Shown: positions 28,068 through 40,118, counted from the stretch's first letter. The stretch is 64,000 nt of DNA from Candidatus Symbiopectobacterium sp. NZEC151 (GCF_025962655.1 NZ_JAGFPE010000002.1:434001-498000), one strand, 5' to 3'. Program-made: numbers and translations. Notes: generated by a model not told the origin, from the sequence alone.

Positions 28068-29108
28068 ATGCTCTATCACCGTATTCCCCATAGTGCTTTA
28101 GAAGTCAGCGTGCTCAGTCTGGGCACCATGACGTTTGGTGAACAAAACAGTGAAGCGGAGGCGCACGCGCAGCTCGATCGCGCAGTGGCAGCCGGCGTTA
28201 ACCTGATTGACACCGCAGAAATGTACCCCGTGCCGCCGCGACCGGAAACACAGGGGCTCACGGAACGCTATATTGGCTCTTGGTTAGCCTCGCGTGGCGG
28301 CAGAGAAAAACTGATTTTGGCAAGTAAAGTCGCCGGGCCAAGCCGTGGCAGCGACGTTGGTATACGTCCGCAACAGGCATTGGATCGAAAAAATATCCGC
28401 GCCGCGCTGGACGCCAGCCTCACACGCCTTAACACCGACTACCTCGATCTTTATCAAGTGCACTGGCCGCAGAGACAAACCAACTGCTTCGGCAAATTGA
28501 ACTATCAATACACCGATGACAAAGCGACGGTGACACTGCTGGAAACGCTGGAAGCCCTTGAAGAACAGGTGCGAGCGGGCAAGATCCGCTATATCGGGGT
28601 GTCGAATGAAACCCCCTGGGGCGTGATGCGCTATCTGCAACTGGCCGAAAAACATAATCTACCGCGCATTGTTTCCATCCAAAACCCGTACAGCCTGCTC
28701 AACCGCAGCTTCGAGGTGGGTTTGGCCGAAATCAGCCAGCACGAAGGGGTGGAGCTGTTAGCCTATTCGCCCCTCGCCTTTGGCACATTAACCGGGAAAT
28801 ATCTGAATGGCGCGCAGCCTGCCGGTGCGCGCAATACGCTGTTCAGTCGTTTTGTGCGCTACAGCGCGCCGCACACCCAGCAAGCTATTGCCGAATACGT
28901 GGCGCTGGCACAACGTCACGGGCTGGATCCGGCACAGATGGCGTTGGCGTTTGTGCGTCAGCAGCCGTTCGTCGCCAGTACCATTCTGGGGGCAACCACG
29001 CTTGAACAACTCGACATCAACCTTGCCAGCCTTGAAGTGCAATTGAATGCCGACGTGCTGGCTGAGCTGGAAGAGATTCACCGCCGTTTTACCATCCCGG
29101 CACCTTGA
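28068..29108 (+). CDS. tas: NADP(H)-dependent aldo-keto reductase Tas
   Basis: The 346-residue protein is an (alpha/beta)8-barrel oxidoreductase of the aldo-keto reductase superfamily. Catalytic residues are visible in sequence order: Asp and Tyr in LIDTAEMYP (about residues 46-54), Lys in LILASKV (about 84-88), and His in DLYQVHWPQ (about 125). E. coli Tas complements tyrosine auxotrophy under certain conditions, but its physiological substrate is unclear. An AAGGA ribosome-binding sequence lies 8-10 nt before the ATG. A good terminator follows. Confidence 0.93.
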   Translation: MLYHRIPHSALEVSVLSLGTMTFGEQNSEAEAHAQLDRAVAAGVNLIDTAEMYPVPPRPETQGLTERYIGSWLASRGGREKLILASKVAGPSRGSDVGIRPQQALDRKNIRAALDASLTRLNTDYLDLYQVHWPQRQTNCFGKLNYQYTDDKATVTLLETLEALEEQVRAGKIRYIGVSNETPWGVMRYLQLAEKHNLPRIVSIQNPYSLLNRSFEVGLAEISQHEGVELLAYSPLAFGTLTGKYLNGAQPAGARNTLFSRFVRYSAPHTQQAIAEYVALAQRHGLDPAQMALAFVRQQPFVASTILGATTLEQLDINLASLEVQLNADVLAELEEIHRRFTIPAP

Positions 29109-29129
29109 TGCGCGGCTAAAATATCGATC

Positions 29130-29157
29130 AAGGCCCAGCATGTTGGGCCTTTTTTTC
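29130..29157 (+). terminator. Rho-independent terminator of tas
   Basis: AAGGCCCA/TTGGGCCTT stem, GCATG loop region and seven Ts on the plus strand, 20 nt after the tas stop. It also separates tas from the convergent dehydrogenase gene. Confidence 0.9.
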
Positions 29158-29159
29158 GC

Positions 29160-30035
29160 CTAAAGTGTCCCGGTGCCACCGTCTGAACACCAGACCTGCC
29201 CCGAGGTGTAGCTACAGGCTTTCGACGCCAGTGTCACGTAAAGCGGCGCGATCTCTGCCGGCTGCCCGGATCGTCCCAGCGGGCTGTCAGCGCCAAATTG
29301 CGGTAGCGCCTCTTGCGGCTGCCCACCGCACACTTGCAGTGGCGTCCAATAGGGACCTGGAGCAACGGCATTGACACGGATGCCCTTAGGCCCTAACTGC
29401 TTGGCCAGCGCTTTGGTAAACGCCACGTTGCAGGCTTTCGTCTGGGCATAATCAAGCAGCCCAGCAGATGGGGCATACGCTTGTACCGAGGCAGTGGTGA
29501 TAATTGACGCGCCCGGCTCCATGACGCTCAACGCATATTTCGAGAGCCAAAACATCGCATAGACATTGGTTTTAAACGTAGCATCAAACTGCTCGGTCGA
29601 GAGATCGACGATGGATTCCACGAACTGCTGTTTTCCGGCGTTGTTGACCAGAATATCCAACCCGCCCAGGCAACGATGCGCCTCTTCAATCAGCGACTTG
29701 CAGAACGCTTCATCACGCAGATCGCCTGCAATACCATACCCTTGCTGACCCGCTTCTCGAATAAGCGCAATAACCTCATCGGCATCTTGCTGTTCATCGG
29801 GTAGATAATTAATCACCACATCGGCACCTTCACGGGCAAAAGCAATGGCAACCGCTCTGCCGATACCCGAGTCGCCTCCCGTAATCAGCGCTTTGTGCCC
29901 CGCCAGGCGACCACTTCCCTGGTAGCTGGTTTCACCATGATCGGGGCGAGGCGTCATTTTCCCCGCCAGGCCCGGTTCAGGCTGGCTTTGTTGAGGATAC
30001 GGGGGCATGGAATAGTGAAGTTCGTCGTGCTTCAT
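29160..30035 (-). CDS. Short-chain dehydrogenase/reductase (YghA/YdaD-like)
   Basis: A 291-residue SDR with an N-terminal extension (about 45 residues, proline- and glutamine-rich) before the Rossmann fold. The cofactor motif TGGDSGIGRA lies at about residues 51-60, the NAG motif is present in ILVNNAGKQ, the catalytic Ser in IITTASVQAY, and YxxxK in YAQTKA. This subgroup includes E. coli YghA and Bacillus YdaD, general-stress oxidoreductases with unknown physiological substrates. A good CAGGAG ribosome-binding sequence precedes the ATG at 30035. It lies 31 nt after katE on the same strand, suggesting a stress-related operon. Confidence 0.88.
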   Translation of the reverse strand: MKHDELHYSMPPYPQQSQPEPGLAGKMTPRPDHGETSYQGSGRLAGHKALITGGDSGIGRAVAIAFAREGADVVINYLPDEQQDADEVIALIREAGQQGYGIAGDLRDEAFCKSLIEEAHRCLGGLDILVNNAGKQQFVESIVDLSTEQFDATFKTNVYAMFWLSKYALSVMEPGASIITTASVQAYAPSAGLLDYAQTKACNVAFTKALAKQLGPKGIRVNAVAPGPYWTPLQVCGGQPQEALPQFGADSPLGRSGQPAEIAPLYVTLASKACSYTSGQVWCSDGGTGTL

Positions 30036-30066
30036 AATCGACTCCTGTTTGGTGAGTTTATCAACG

Positions 30067-32346
30067 TTAACCAGCAATAGCCGCAGCGACCTTCTCCCGC
30101 GACCACACACGGTGTTTTTTCATAACGGCGGTAAGTTCATCCACCAGGTGTTGCGAGGTGTTATTGACGATAACGCCTTCATCGGGAGCAGGCAGTGATA
30201 ACGCGGAGTACAGCGCTGACGCGTCTCCTTGCAGGCCAATCCCTTTGAGGTGTTTGAAGCTTTGGATAAGAAAATATTTGGCAGCACCGTTTTGCATCAA
30301 TGTTGCGACAGCCTGTTTTCCGGTTGGGACAATCGCTGCGTCGAACAGCACCGAGGGATTGCCCTCAAACGAGCCATTAACCTCAAGGTGATGGCCTTGC
30401 AGCGTGGTAATCCCCCCGACTCGGGGGGCTAAGATTCTGGCGTGTACCCCTTGTTGCTCCAGGCAACGGATCATGCTGGCAACGGCATCGCCACACACGC
30501 CGTCAGCCACCAGCAGTGCAACCTGACGCGATTTGATACGGTAGTCCAGAGCCACCTCACGCGCATTTTCAGCATAAATACTGAGCGAAGGTTCAGCCGT
30601 AAGCCCATTGACGGCGCTTGGGATCGGGTAGGCAAGCTGTGCGGGTGCGAGCGAGAGGCCCACTTGCTGCGCGACCCGTTTAGCCAGGTCTTTATCGATG
30701 TGGCACAGTTGGTCAACCACGCGTTTTCGGATCCACGGTCGCTGAACCTTGCCCAGTTCAAAGCTGAATCCATCGACAATATGGGTCTGCTCATAGTCCG
30801 TTTGACTTAACCAAAACAGGCGCGGCTGCGAGTAGTGATCTGAAAATGAGGCGCTTCTCTGGCGGATTTTTTCACCGTTTACCGGCTGTTGGGCGGTGGA
30901 GAAGCCCCCCTGATGCGCGGCGGATGGCGTTTCTCTTGGCCAGTTGTTATCAATGGAGTTAGGTTCATAATTGGCGGCACCAGAAAGACGCATTCTGTGT
31001 TGACCATCGCGCTGGTGATTGTGAAAGGGGCAAAGTGGTTTGTTGATGGGGATCTCATGGAAATTAGTGCCACCCAACCGGCTGATTTGCGTATCCAGAT
31101 AGGAAAACAGCCGCCCCTGAAGCAGTGGATCGTCAGAAAAATCCAGCCCGGGCACCAGGTTTGCCGGGCAAAATGCGACCTGTTCGGTCTCGCAGAAATA
31201 ATTATCCGGATTGCGGTTAAGCGTCATTTTCCCGACGCGCTGCACGGGAACCAGCGATTCAGGGATCAGTTTGGTGGGATCGAGAATATCGAAGTCAAAG
31301 CGATGCTCATCCTGCATCGGTATGATTTGTAAACCCAGTTCGTATTCAGGGTAATCCCCTGCCTCTATGGCTTCCCATAACTCACGCCGATGGAAATCTG
31401 GGTCCCGTCCTGCAATCAGTTGGGCTTCATCCCACAACAAGGAGGCAACGCCATAAAGTGGTTTCCAATGAAAACGCACAAAGTGGCAGTGCCCTTCGGC
31501 ATTGATCATCTTGAATGTGTGGATGCCAAACCCCTCCATCATGCGGTAACTGCGCGGGATGCCACGATCTGACATTGCCCACATCACGTTGTGCAGCGTT
31601 TCCGGCTGGAGCGAGATAAAATCCCAGAAAGTATCGTGAGCACTTTGGCCTTGTGGGATCTCATTATGCGGCTCAGGCTTAACGGCGTGGACCAGATCGG
31701 GAAACTTGATGGCATCCTGAATAAAGAAGACTGGCGTGTTATTGCCGACCAAATCAAAGTTGCCCTCATGGGTATAAAATTTCGTTGCCCAACCACGAAT
31801 ATCCCTGACCGTATCAGCCGAACCGCGCGAACCTTGAACCGTGGAAAAGCGCACAAACACCGGCGTTTCACTATCAGGCTGTTGCAAAAACCCGGCCTTG
31901 GTCAAATGTGTCAGCGGCTTATAAACCTGGAAAACCCCGTGTGCCGCAGCCCCTCGCGCATGCACCACCCGTTCAGGAATACGCTCGTGGTCGAAGTGGG
32001 TAATTTTTTCTCGCAGCATAAAATCTTCGAGCAGGGTTGCGCCTCTTTCTCCCGCGCGCAGTGAGTTTTGGTTGTCAGCAATTTTGATCCCCTGGTTGGT
32101 GGTTAACGCCTCACCCGCTGGGAAGTCCTTTGATTTTTCTAACTGACGCAGTTTGTCATTGCTGATTTCAGGCGATTTCTCAATGCCAGGGGACATGGGA
32201 GCAGTACCGGGTGGATTGGTGCTTCCAGAGAGCTTCAATGACGCCCCTTGTGCAATCTCAGCGTTACTGTGCGATGACGCCGTGCTATCTGGTTCATTTT
32301 TTTTATGATTCTCTGACTCATGATGTGTATCCCCTTTCATACTCAC
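30067..32346 (-). CDS. katE: Large-subunit catalase HPII (KatE)
   Basis: KatE is a cytoplasmic monofunctional catalase that dismutates hydrogen peroxide and in E. coli is RpoS-controlled. The 759-residue protein has the features of the large clade: a hydrophilic N-terminal extension, the catalytic His in [12 protein letters not shown], distal Asn in [13 protein letters not shown], the heme-ligand Tyr in LFSYLDTQ, and a C-terminal DJ-1/PfpI-like domain (about residues 600-759, e.g. [12 protein letters not shown]). E. coli HPII has 753 residues. It is not near tas in E. coli, so this pair marks a lineage-specific arrangement. The 359 nt upstream (32347-32705) hold no gene. Confidence 0.95.
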   Translation of the reverse strand: MSMKGDTHHESENHKKNEPDSTASSHSNAEIAQGASLKLSGSTNPPGTAPMSPGIEKSPEISNDKLRQLEKSKDFPAGEALTTNQGIKIADNQNSLRAGERGATLLEDFMLREKITHFDHERIPERVVHARGAAAHGVFQVYKPLTHLTKAGFLQQPDSETPVFVRFSTVQGSRGSADTVRDIRGWATKFYTHEGNFDLVGNNTPVFFIQDAIKFPDLVHAVKPEPHNEIPQGQSAHDTFWDFISLQPETLHNVMWAMSDRGIPRSYRMMEGFGIHTFKMINAEGHCHFVRFHWKPLYGVASLLWDEAQLIAGRDPDFHRRELWEAIEAGDYPEYELGLQIIPMQDEHRFDFDILDPTKLIPESLVPVQRVGKMTLNRNPDNYFCETEQVAFCPANLVPGLDFSDDPLLQGRLFSYLDTQISRLGGTNFHEIPINKPLCPFHNHQRDGQHRMRLSGAANYEPNSIDNNWPRETPSAAHQGGFSTAQQPVNGEKIRQRSASFSDHYSQPRLFWLSQTDYEQTHIVDGFSFELGKVQRPWIRKRVVDQLCHIDKDLAKRVAQQVGLSLAPAQLAYPIPSAVNGLTAEPSLSIYAENAREVALDYRIKSRQVALLVADGVCGDAVASMIRCLEQQGVHARILAPRVGGITTLQGHHLEVNGSFEGNPSVLFDAAIVPTGKQAVATLMQNGAAKYFLIQSFKHLKGIGLQGDASALYSALSLPAPDEGVIVNNTSQHLVDELTAVMKKHRVWSREKVAAAIAG

Positions 32347-32648
32347 CTCTAAATATTGATTAAAATCAGCAGATTAAAAAAAACCTCTAGACACACATTC
32401 AGTATAGTTAATTTTTTTTAATATATTAGCTACGAAATGATTTGATTTGATCGATAGATTTGGCGGGGAAAGGTGATTGACAGGGTGATGGTTGGCAGCA
32501 GCGGCGACGGTTCGCCGCCGAATCAGGACTGTTGAGAGCGTCAGCCCAGGAGGCACCAGTACCCTTCGGCTTCAAGATACGTTAAGCCGACTTATCAATC
32601 AGCAACGGGAAGCCCCACCCAGCAATTTTGAGGATGAAGCGGGGGCAT

Positions 32649-32692
32649 AAAAAAAGCCACTCTGGCGAAATAGGTGTTTTCACCAGAGTGGC
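32649..32692 (-). terminator. Rho-independent terminator of yggN
   Basis: On the minus strand a 10-bp GCCACTCTGG/CCAGAGTGGC stem with a longer imperfect loop is followed by seven Ts, 14 nt after the yggN stop. Confidence 0.88.
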
Positions 32693-32705
32693 GCTGTAGA
32701 TACGA

Positions 32706-33419
32706 TTACGGCAGGGATTTGAGCAACTGCTTACGTTGGTTTTCCAGTGCAATAACCCGCTGGCACACATCCTTGCCAAAGCGCTGAAACGTGAGTTCCT
32801 GGTTATTCCACTCGGTTTGAATCGCTTGTTGCAGGTTACCAAGGTTACCCATCATCGCCTGCAACGGATTGCCTCCACCGGAAAGCTGCTTCACGCCCAT
32901 CTCGTTCAGGCTGTCTTGCAACACGCCGCCAAGCGCTTGCTGCACCAACTGGCGACCATCCTGCTCCACCTGTTTGACGGCCTGGTGATGAAACGCAATG
33001 CCATCGCTACGCGGCTCGAGAATGCGCGCCATCTGCTGCTTGAGTTGGGTATCCAACGAAACCAGCCGGGTGCGCACATTGCTGTCACTCCCCAGCTCCT
33101 TAGCGATGACGCCGTCCAGCGCCACACGCGCTTTTTCCAGGTGCGCTTGTGCACCCTGCTCAATCCACGGCAGTTGCTGACGCAAATCCGCTTGATACGC
33201 TTTCGCCTGCTGACGCTGTGTCGCAGTAAGCGTTAACGCCGTCTGGTTGCGCGTGACATCGCCCTGCGGCGAAATCACCAGATTGCCACTCGCACCAACC
33301 ACCTGCACCTGTTGCGGTGTGATGAAGATATCATCCTGCGGATTCACTTCACATTGATACGCCGCCTGTGCCTGCCAGGACAACAAAGCCAGCAGAGAAA
33401 GCATTACCGATCGCAACAT
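32706..33419 (-). CDS. yggN: YggN-family exported protein (DUF2884)
   Basis: A 237-residue protein with a clear signal peptide (hydrophobic residues about 5-16, cleavage after QAQA at about 19). The mature part matches the YggN family: N-terminal YQCEVNPQDDIFITPQQVQVVG beta region (motif core DDIFITP), helical middle and a basic C-terminus. Function is not established. In E. coli yggN is followed, in transcription order after trmB and yggL, as here: yggN is the last gene of trmB-yggL-yggN. The spacing to yggL is only 24 nt. Confidence 0.9.
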   Translation of the reverse strand: MLRSVMLSLLALLSWQAQAAYQCEVNPQDDIFITPQQVQVVGASGNLVISPQGDVTRNQTALTLTATQRQQAKAYQADLRQQLPWIEQGAQAHLEKARVALDGVIAKELGSDSNVRTRLVSLDTQLKQQMARILEPRSDGIAFHHQAVKQVEQDGRQLVQQALGGVLQDSLNEMGVKQLSGGGNPLQAMMGNLGNLQQAIQTEWNNQELTFQRFGKDVCQRVIALENQRKQLLKSLP

Positions 33420-33443
33420 GTCGTCTTCCTATAAATTACAGAA

Positions 33444-33791
33444 TCAGGAGAGCAGATTTTCCGGCAGATCCCACCAGATATCGAACAGTTCGCTGACTTT
33501 AACGTCTTGCAACTGCTGCGCTTTCAGCCAGGCAGAGACCTGCTCACGGTGCGCATCGGTGCAATGGCCCGTCTTCTGCAAGCAGATCAAGCCTTCCCAT
33601 TGCAGATAACCGCTGCCTTCAAATGCCAGGCCCGCCGGATCAATCACATCGTCAACAAACTTGTCCAGAGTCGCATCGATGGTTTCTACCGACGTGCCCT
33701 CAGCGAAACGCCAGCTTACCGAAAAGCCCAGTTCCTGAAACTCATCAATGTGTAACTTTTTGCGCAAACGACGACTGCGTTGTTGTGCCAT
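33444..33791 (-). CDS. yggL: YggL family protein (DUF469, 50S-associated)
   Basis: A 115-residue basic-then-acidic protein beginning [23 protein letters not shown] (core RRLRKKLHIDEF), the DUF469 signature. E. coli YggL binds the 50S ribosomal subunit and influences its assembly. The start overlaps the stop of trmB (TAATG), so the two are translationally coupled. Confidence 0.92.
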   Translation of the reverse strand: MAQQRSRRLRKKLHIDEFQELGFSVSWRFAEGTSVETIDATLDKFVDDVIDPAGLAFEGSGYLQWEGLICLQKTGHCTDAHREQVSAWLKAQQLQDVKVSELFDIWWDLPENLLS

Positions 33792-34510
33792 TATTTTATC
33801 CTCTCAAACATAAGATCCCATACTCCGTGGCCTAACCGCTGGCCGCGCGCTTCAAACTTGGTTAACGGGCGAGACGATGGGCGAGGAACATAGTCCTGTG
33901 TGGCGGAAAGATTACGGTATCCCGCCACATCGCGCATGACTTCCAGCATATGTTCCGCATAAGGCTCCCAGTCTGTCGCCATATGAAACACGCCACCACT
34001 CGCCAGCTTGCGCAGCACCCGCTCCGCAAACGCTTTTTGTACAATACGACGTTTATTATGGCGCGCTTTGTGCCAAGGGTCAGGGAAAAAGAGCTGTACC
34101 ATGGCCAGTGACCCATCGGGAATCATCTGCTCCAGCACTTCCACCGCATCATGGCACATCACACGCAGATTACTCAGATTGGCTTCCTGCGCGGCAGCCA
34201 GGCAGGCACCGACGCCGGGAAGATGCACCTCAATCCCTAAAAAATTCTGCTCAGGGTGTTGCTCTGCCATGGTGACCAACGACGCCCCCATGCCAAACCC
34301 GATCTCCAGCACCGTCGGCGCTTCGCGACCGAAAAGCACGGAAAAATCGAGCGCTTGCGCCTGATACTCTACCCCCATTACGGGCCAGTAGTTATCCAGC
34401 GCCTGCTGTTGTCCATTGGTTAAACGCCCCTGACGGCGCACAAAACTGCGAATACGGCGCAGCGGACGCCCATCCTCATCAAATTCCGGTGAAATGACGT
34501 TATTGATCAT
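33791..34510 (-). CDS. trmB: tRNA (guanine-N7)-methyltransferase TrmB
   Basis: TrmB makes m7G46 in the variable loop of several tRNAs. The 239-residue protein has the SAM-binding [11 protein letters not shown] motif (about residues 70-80), the [13 protein letters not shown] segment, the [15 protein letters not shown] block that carries catalytic and tRNA-binding residues, and a C-terminal [17 protein letters not shown] signature. Length equals E. coli TrmB (239). Divergent from mutY with a 169-nt gap, and followed by the overlapping yggL. Confidence 0.96.
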   Translation of the reverse strand: MINNVISPEFDEDGRPLRRIRSFVRRQGRLTNGQQQALDNYWPVMGVEYQAQALDFSVLFGREAPTVLEIGFGMGASLVTMAEQHPEQNFLGIEVHLPGVGACLAAAQEANLSNLRVMCHDAVEVLEQMIPDGSLAMVQLFFPDPWHKARHNKRRIVQKAFAERVLRKLASGGVFHMATDWEPYAEHMLEVMRDVAGYRNLSATQDYVPRPSSRPLTKFEARGQRLGHGVWDLMFERIK

Positions 34511-34679
34511 AGAAAACGTGTGCCGATGGCCTGTTCAAATTCGCCTAAAGAAAGGCACATTATGCAAGGATACCGCGGTTTGGCAAGGGGGATACCTCGG
34601 AAAGTTCCGGTTTACAGCACATTAACTCTGTGCTGGAATCGCTGTCAGACTTTTCACCCGGCAAGAGAGTGGCTTTTTT

Positions 34680-36064
<1,385 letters not shown>

Positions 36065-36154
36065 CGTCAGGGCCTTACGGCCCTATTGTCTCTTTATACT
36101 GGCACCGCGTTGCTAATGAACCGTTGATAACAAGATACTTATAACGAATCATTT

Positions 36155-37228
36155 ATGAAGAAATTGCTAGCGTTGTTGCTCGTTGCGCCCTTGCTGATCT
36201 CCTGTTCCGGCAAGCGCGGCGATCTCAATAATGAAGAATTCATCAAGGATACCAACGCCTTTGACATTCTGATGGGGCAGTTCGCCCACAACATCGAGAA
36301 TATCTGGGGCATGAACGAAGTGCTGATTGCCGGCCCGAAAGACTACGTTAAATATACCGATCAATATCAAACCCGTAGTCACATCAACTTCGATGCCGGT
36401 ACGATTACCATTGAAACCATATCAGCAACCAATTACGCGCCGAGCTTGCGTCAGGCGATCATCACCACATTGCTGATGGGTGACAACGCCAGCAACACCG
36501 ATCTCTATTCGGATGCCAATGACATCCAGATTAGCCGTGAGCCGATGCTATACGGCCAGGTGTTAGACAACACCGGACAACCGATTCGTTGGGAAGGCCG
36601 TGCCGCCAGCTTTGCCGATTACCTGCTGCAAAACCGCTTGCAGAAACGGACCTCCGGACTGCATGTGATCTGGTCTGTCACCTTCCAACTGGTACCAAAC
36701 CACTTGGACAAGCGTGCGCATAAATACCTGCCGTTGATTCGTCAGGCCTCCGCGCGCTATGGCATCGAAGAATCGCTGATTCTGGCAATCATGCAAACCG
36801 AATCCAGCTTCAACCCTTACGCGGTGAGCCGTTCTGACGCATTGGGGCTGATGCAGGTGGTGCAGCACAGCGCCGGACGTGACGTGTTCAAGAGCAAGGG
36901 GAAATGGGGGCAGCCTAGCCGCAGCTACCTGTTCGATCCTGAGAATAACATCGACACCGGCGTGGCCTATCTGGCTATTCTGAAAAACACCTACCTGGGT
37001 GGTATCGAGAACCCAACCTCACGCCGCTATGCCGTGATTACGGCGTACAACGGTGGGGCAGGCAGCGTGCTGCGCGTATTCTCCAGCGACAAAGACAGGG
37101 CCTTTAGCCTCATCAACCAGATGTCACCGGGCGAAGTCTACGATACCTTGACCACCAAGCACCCGTCATCCGAATCGCGGCGCTATCTCTACAAGGTCAA
37201 CTCGACGCAGAAAAACTATCGCCGTTAA
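36155..37228 (+). CDS. mltC: Membrane-bound lytic murein transglycosylase C
   Basis: MltC cuts glycan strands of peptidoglycan from the outer membrane. The 357-residue lipoprotein has lipobox LISC (Cys17), a roughly 150-residue N-terminal domain of the MltC type, and a lysozyme-like SLT domain (about 190-350) with the catalytic Glu in [13 protein letters not shown] and ALGLMQVVQ and the TAYNGGAG motif. Length equals E. coli MltC (359). A perfect 11-bp inverted repeat (37246-37271) without T-tract follows and may terminate in both directions toward the convergent hydrolase gene. Confidence 0.95.
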   Translation: MKKLLALLLVAPLLISCSGKRGDLNNEEFIKDTNAFDILMGQFAHNIENIWGMNEVLIAGPKDYVKYTDQYQTRSHINFDAGTITIETISATNYAPSLRQAIITTLLMGDNASNTDLYSDANDIQISREPMLYGQVLDNTGQPIRWEGRAASFADYLLQNRLQKRTSGLHVIWSVTFQLVPNHLDKRAHKYLPLIRQASARYGIEESLILAIMQTESSFNPYAVSRSDALGLMQVVQHSAGRDVFKSKGKWGQPSRSYLFDPENNIDTGVAYLAILKNTYLGGIENPTSRRYAVITAYNGGAGSVLRVFSSDKDRAFSLINQMSPGEVYDTLTTKHPSSESRRYLYKVNSTQKNYRR

Positions 37229-37245
37229 TCGGGATGTTGCACTGA

Positions 37246-37271
37246 CCTCTGGCGTATTGGTACGCCAGAGG
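37246..37271. terminator. Inverted repeat between convergent mltC and hydrolase genes
   Basis: CCTCTGGCGTA/TACGCCAGAGG, an 11-bp perfect stem with a 4-nt loop. It lies 18 nt after mltC and 10 nt after the convergent hydrolase stop. It lacks a clear T-tract on either strand, so its terminator role is inferred from position and stem strength. Confidence 0.5.
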
Positions 37272-37280
37272 TACATAAGG

Positions 37281-38318
37281 TTAATGCCAGGCTTTATTCA
37301 GAAAATCGCTGATGGTTGCAATTATCTGATGGTGTATTTGTTCACGAGATCGCTTGTTTCCGTCAACGCAGATGATGCCCTCTCCCGGTTGCTCATGTTC
37401 GAGCAGTTCTATCGCCCCCGGCTTACACAACTGCATGAAACTAAAATGTGAAGCGTCATTCACCTCCAAATAATGGGTCTGTCGCTGGGGCATTTTCTGC
37501 GCCATAGAATAGGACTCGAGCGTGGCAGGTAACTGCGGATCCGGCTGCCCAGCACTGATAACCAATACTGGGATATTAATAGCCGACAGACTTTGCGAAG
37601 TGAAGCCACGCGCCAATCCTAAATCTAATGAGACAACAGCGGTCACACGCGCATCTCGCTCTGGTTGCCCTAACAGGGTATTCGCTTGCGCTTCTTGGGG
37701 TATCCCCATATTCTGATACACGATACAAGAAGCCAGCTCAGTATGCGTTTGACAATCGGTTTCAAACTGTTGGGTATCAAAGCGCCCTCCTGCCAGTTCC
37801 ATAGCCGTCCATCCCCCGAGTGAATGCCCAATAACGGCAATCTTTCCTGACGCAATAGTCCCAACGACGTTCTGTTTGTTTTGAATGGCTGAAATCACTC
37901 GACGAACATCATCTGGCCGCAACCAAAGTTTGGCTGCAATCGCCTTATTCATCATCATTGACGTGGTACCGGGATGGTCAGTGGCAGCAACAATATAACC
38001 TTGTTGCGCCAGCGCGTGCGCCAACCAGAGTTGATTACGCCAATTGCCGCCAAACCCATGTGAGAGCGCAATAAAGGGATGCATACCGTGCGCTGGTTGA
38101 GCATTTTCTTGCACAGCGACACCGACAAAAGCCGAATTGTCCCCTACCGATTTAACCGGTATCTCACTCGGTGCAGCAGGATAAAGCACTACAACATTAA
38201 GCGCGCGTTCGGGAACATCATTTGTCAGGTTGAATTGACGAAATCCCACTTGGGGAGAAGCCAATGCCGTTGCACAGAGCAGCCCTGCTCCGAGCAAAAA
38301 ACCAGTACGCCATACCAT
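37281..38318 (-). CDS. Exported alpha/beta hydrolase (PAF-acetylhydrolase/dienelactone-hydrolase-like)
   Basis: The 345-residue protein has a signal peptide (hydrophobic residues about 5-19, ALA-SP) and an alpha/beta-hydrolase fold. The oxyanion region ALSHGFGGNWRN precedes the nucleophile elbow GHSLGGWT, and a plausible catalytic His lies in NDASHFSFMQ with an Asp in between. The layout resembles bacterial platelet-activating-factor acetylhydrolase-like and dienelactone-hydrolase-like esterases; the substrate cannot be told. Two cysteine pairs in the C-terminal half fit a periplasmic or secreted protein. In E. coli nupG occupies this place between mltC and speC. Confidence 0.75.
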   Translation of the reverse strand: MVWRTGFLLGAGLLCATALASPQVGFRQFNLTNDVPERALNVVVLYPAAPSEIPVKSVGDNSAFVGVAVQENAQPAHGMHPFIALSHGFGGNWRNQLWLAHALAQQGYIVAATDHPGTTSMMMNKAIAAKLWLRPDDVRRVISAIQNKQNVVGTIASGKIAVIGHSLGGWTAMELAGGRFDTQQFETDCQTHTELASCIVYQNMGIPQEAQANTLLGQPERDARVTAVVSLDLGLARGFTSQSLSAINIPVLVISAGQPDPQLPATLESYSMAQKMPQRQTHYLEVNDASHFSFMQLCKPGAIELLEHEQPGEGIICVDGNKRSREQIHHQIIATISDFLNKAWH

Positions 38319-38651
38319 CTTTCGTTCCTCCTGTTAGAAAGCGGACAAATTGTGCCAGCAAATAGCCGAAATAAGAAAGTGAACGCCTCCAATGTGCTGT
38401 TAATTTCGATGCCAGGGCAGCGGCGCATCACTTCCCATGCAGCACAATGTCACTGCACTCCATACCATTGCACACAATCCCAACACTTTTTTTGCCAGCA
38501 CAGGCGAGAAAGGGTAGCATCGCTGCCCGAAACAAACATAACAAAGGGTTATGACTGCGGAGCGAGGAGTAGCACACCGCGCACCTGCATGACCGCAACG
38601 TCATACCAAACGCCATCAGGCATGAGAGACCAGCAGGAACACAAACAGAGC

Positions 38652-40118
38652 ATGACACACAACAACACAACAGATGTGACGCGTCAGACCAGCAAAGCGC
38701 GCTGGCTCGACTCCCACGAAAAAGGTTATCAAAAAAGCATCAGCAAACGCCACGTACAGATGATTGCCATTGGCGGCTCTATCGGTACCGGACTGTTTTT
38801 AGGCGCAGGAGCTCGCCTGCAACTGGCAGGCCCTTCACTGGCGCTGGTGTACCTGACCTGCGGTATCTTCTCTTTCTTTATCTTGCGTGCACTCGGTGAG
38901 TTGATTGTTCATCGCCCCTCCAGCGGCAGTTTTGTCTCTTATGCGCGAGAATTTCTCGGCGAAAAAGGCTCGTATCTGGCGGGCTGGATGTACTTCCTTA
39001 ACTGGGCGATGACCGGCATTGTGGATATCACGGCGGTTGCGCTCTATATGCACTACTGGGGAACGTTTGCCGATGTGCCGCAGTGGGTGCTGGCTTTGGG
39101 TGCGCTCTCCATTGTTACTACCATGAACCTGATTGGCGTGAAATGGTTCGCCGAGATGGAATTCTGGTTTGCCTTGATCAAGGTAGCGGCCATTTCGCTG
39201 TTTCTGATTGTCGGGACGGTGTTTCTGGCAAGCGGTCACCCTGTCGCGGGCAACCCAACCGGTTTTCATCTGATCAGTGATAACGGCGGCCTGTTCCCCC
39301 ACGGATTATTGCCCGCATTGGTGCTGGTTCAGGGCGTGATCTTTGCCTTCGCCGGTATCGAAATCATCGGCACTGCCGCCGGTGAAGCCAAAGACGCCCG
39401 GCGCATTCTGCCTAAAGCCGTTAACAGCGTTATCTGGCGTATCGCCCTGTTTTACGTGGGCTCTATTGTGTTGCTAGTGTGTCTGCTGCCGTGGAACGCC
39501 TATCAGGCCGGGCAAAGCCCATTTGTCACCTTCTTTAGCAAGCTGGGCGTGCCCTACATGGGTGATGTGATGAACGTGGTGGTGCTTACCGCAGCATTAT
39601 CCAGCCTGAATTCCGGCCTCTACTCGACCGGACGCATTCTGCGCTCACTGTCACAGGGTGGCTCAGCGCCGCACTTCCTGTCGAAAATGAGCGCGCAGTC
39701 GGTTCCCTATACCGGCATTATGGTGACGGTGGCGATCCATATCGTTGGGGTATTCCTTAACTATATTGTGCCGTCACAGGTGTTTGAGATTGTGCTGAAT
39801 ATGGCCTCTATCGGCATCATCTGTTCCTGGGCATTCATTATTTTATGCCAGATGAAGCTGCGTCAGGCCATCAAACAGGGTAAAGCTGAGCCGGTTTCAT
39901 TCAAGATGCCCGGCGCACCGTTTACCTCCTGGATGACGCTAGTGTTCTTGCTGGGCGTGGTGGTGCTGATGGCGTTTGACTACCCGAACGGCACCTGGAC
40001 CATTGCTTCCACTCCGGTGCTGGCTATCTTGCTGATTGTGGGATGGTACGGGCTGAAAAAGCGTCGCGCTGCGGCTAATGGCGAAATCGCGGCAACACCC
40101 GCGTCTGCAACCGAATAA
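38652..40118 (+). CDS. ansP: L-asparagine permease AnsP
   Basis: A 488-residue amino-acid/polyamine/organocation transporter with about 12 membrane helices. The N-terminal part shows the APC motif QMIAIGGSIGTGLFLGAG in helix 1, and the chain is very similar to E. coli AnsP throughout (e.g. WAMTGIVDITAVALYMHYWG, SPFVTFFSKLGVPY). It should import L-asparagine with protons. The in-frame reading extends upstream to 38079, but family similarity begins at about 38680; I chose ATG 38652, with 38622 as an alternative. The 333-nt gap from the hydrolase gene holds no other gene. In E. coli ansP lies elsewhere, near the terminus. Confidence 0.88.
   Translation: MTHNNTTDVTRQTSKARWLDSHEKGYQKSISKRHVQMIAIGGSIGTGLFLGAGARLQLAGPSLALVYLTCGIFSFFILRALGELIVHRPSSGSFVSYAREFLGEKGSYLAGWMYFLNWAMTGIVDITAVALYMHYWGTFADVPQWVLALGALSIVTTMNLIGVKWFAEMEFWFALIKVAAISLFLIVGTVFLASGHPVAGNPTGFHLISDNGGLFPHGLLPALVLVQGVIFAFAGIEIIGTAAGEAKDARRILPKAVNSVIWRIALFYVGSIVLLVCLLPWNAYQAGQSPFVTFFSKLGVPYMGDVMNVVVLTAALSSLNSGLYSTGRILRSLSQGGSAPHFLSKMSAQSVPYTGIMVTVAIHIVGVFLNYIVPSQVFEIVLNMASIGIICSWAFIILCQMKLRQAIKQGKAEPVSFKMPGAPFTSWMTLVFLLGVVVLMAFDYPNGTWTIASTPVLAILLIVGWYGLKKRRAAANGEIAATPASATE

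Noticed and set aside
38079..38651. Long N-terminal extension of the asparagine permease reading frame
   Set aside because: The extra 191 codons overlap the 5' part of the opposite-strand hydrolase gene and its upstream region and have no membrane-protein or family character; AnsP similarity begins near 38680.
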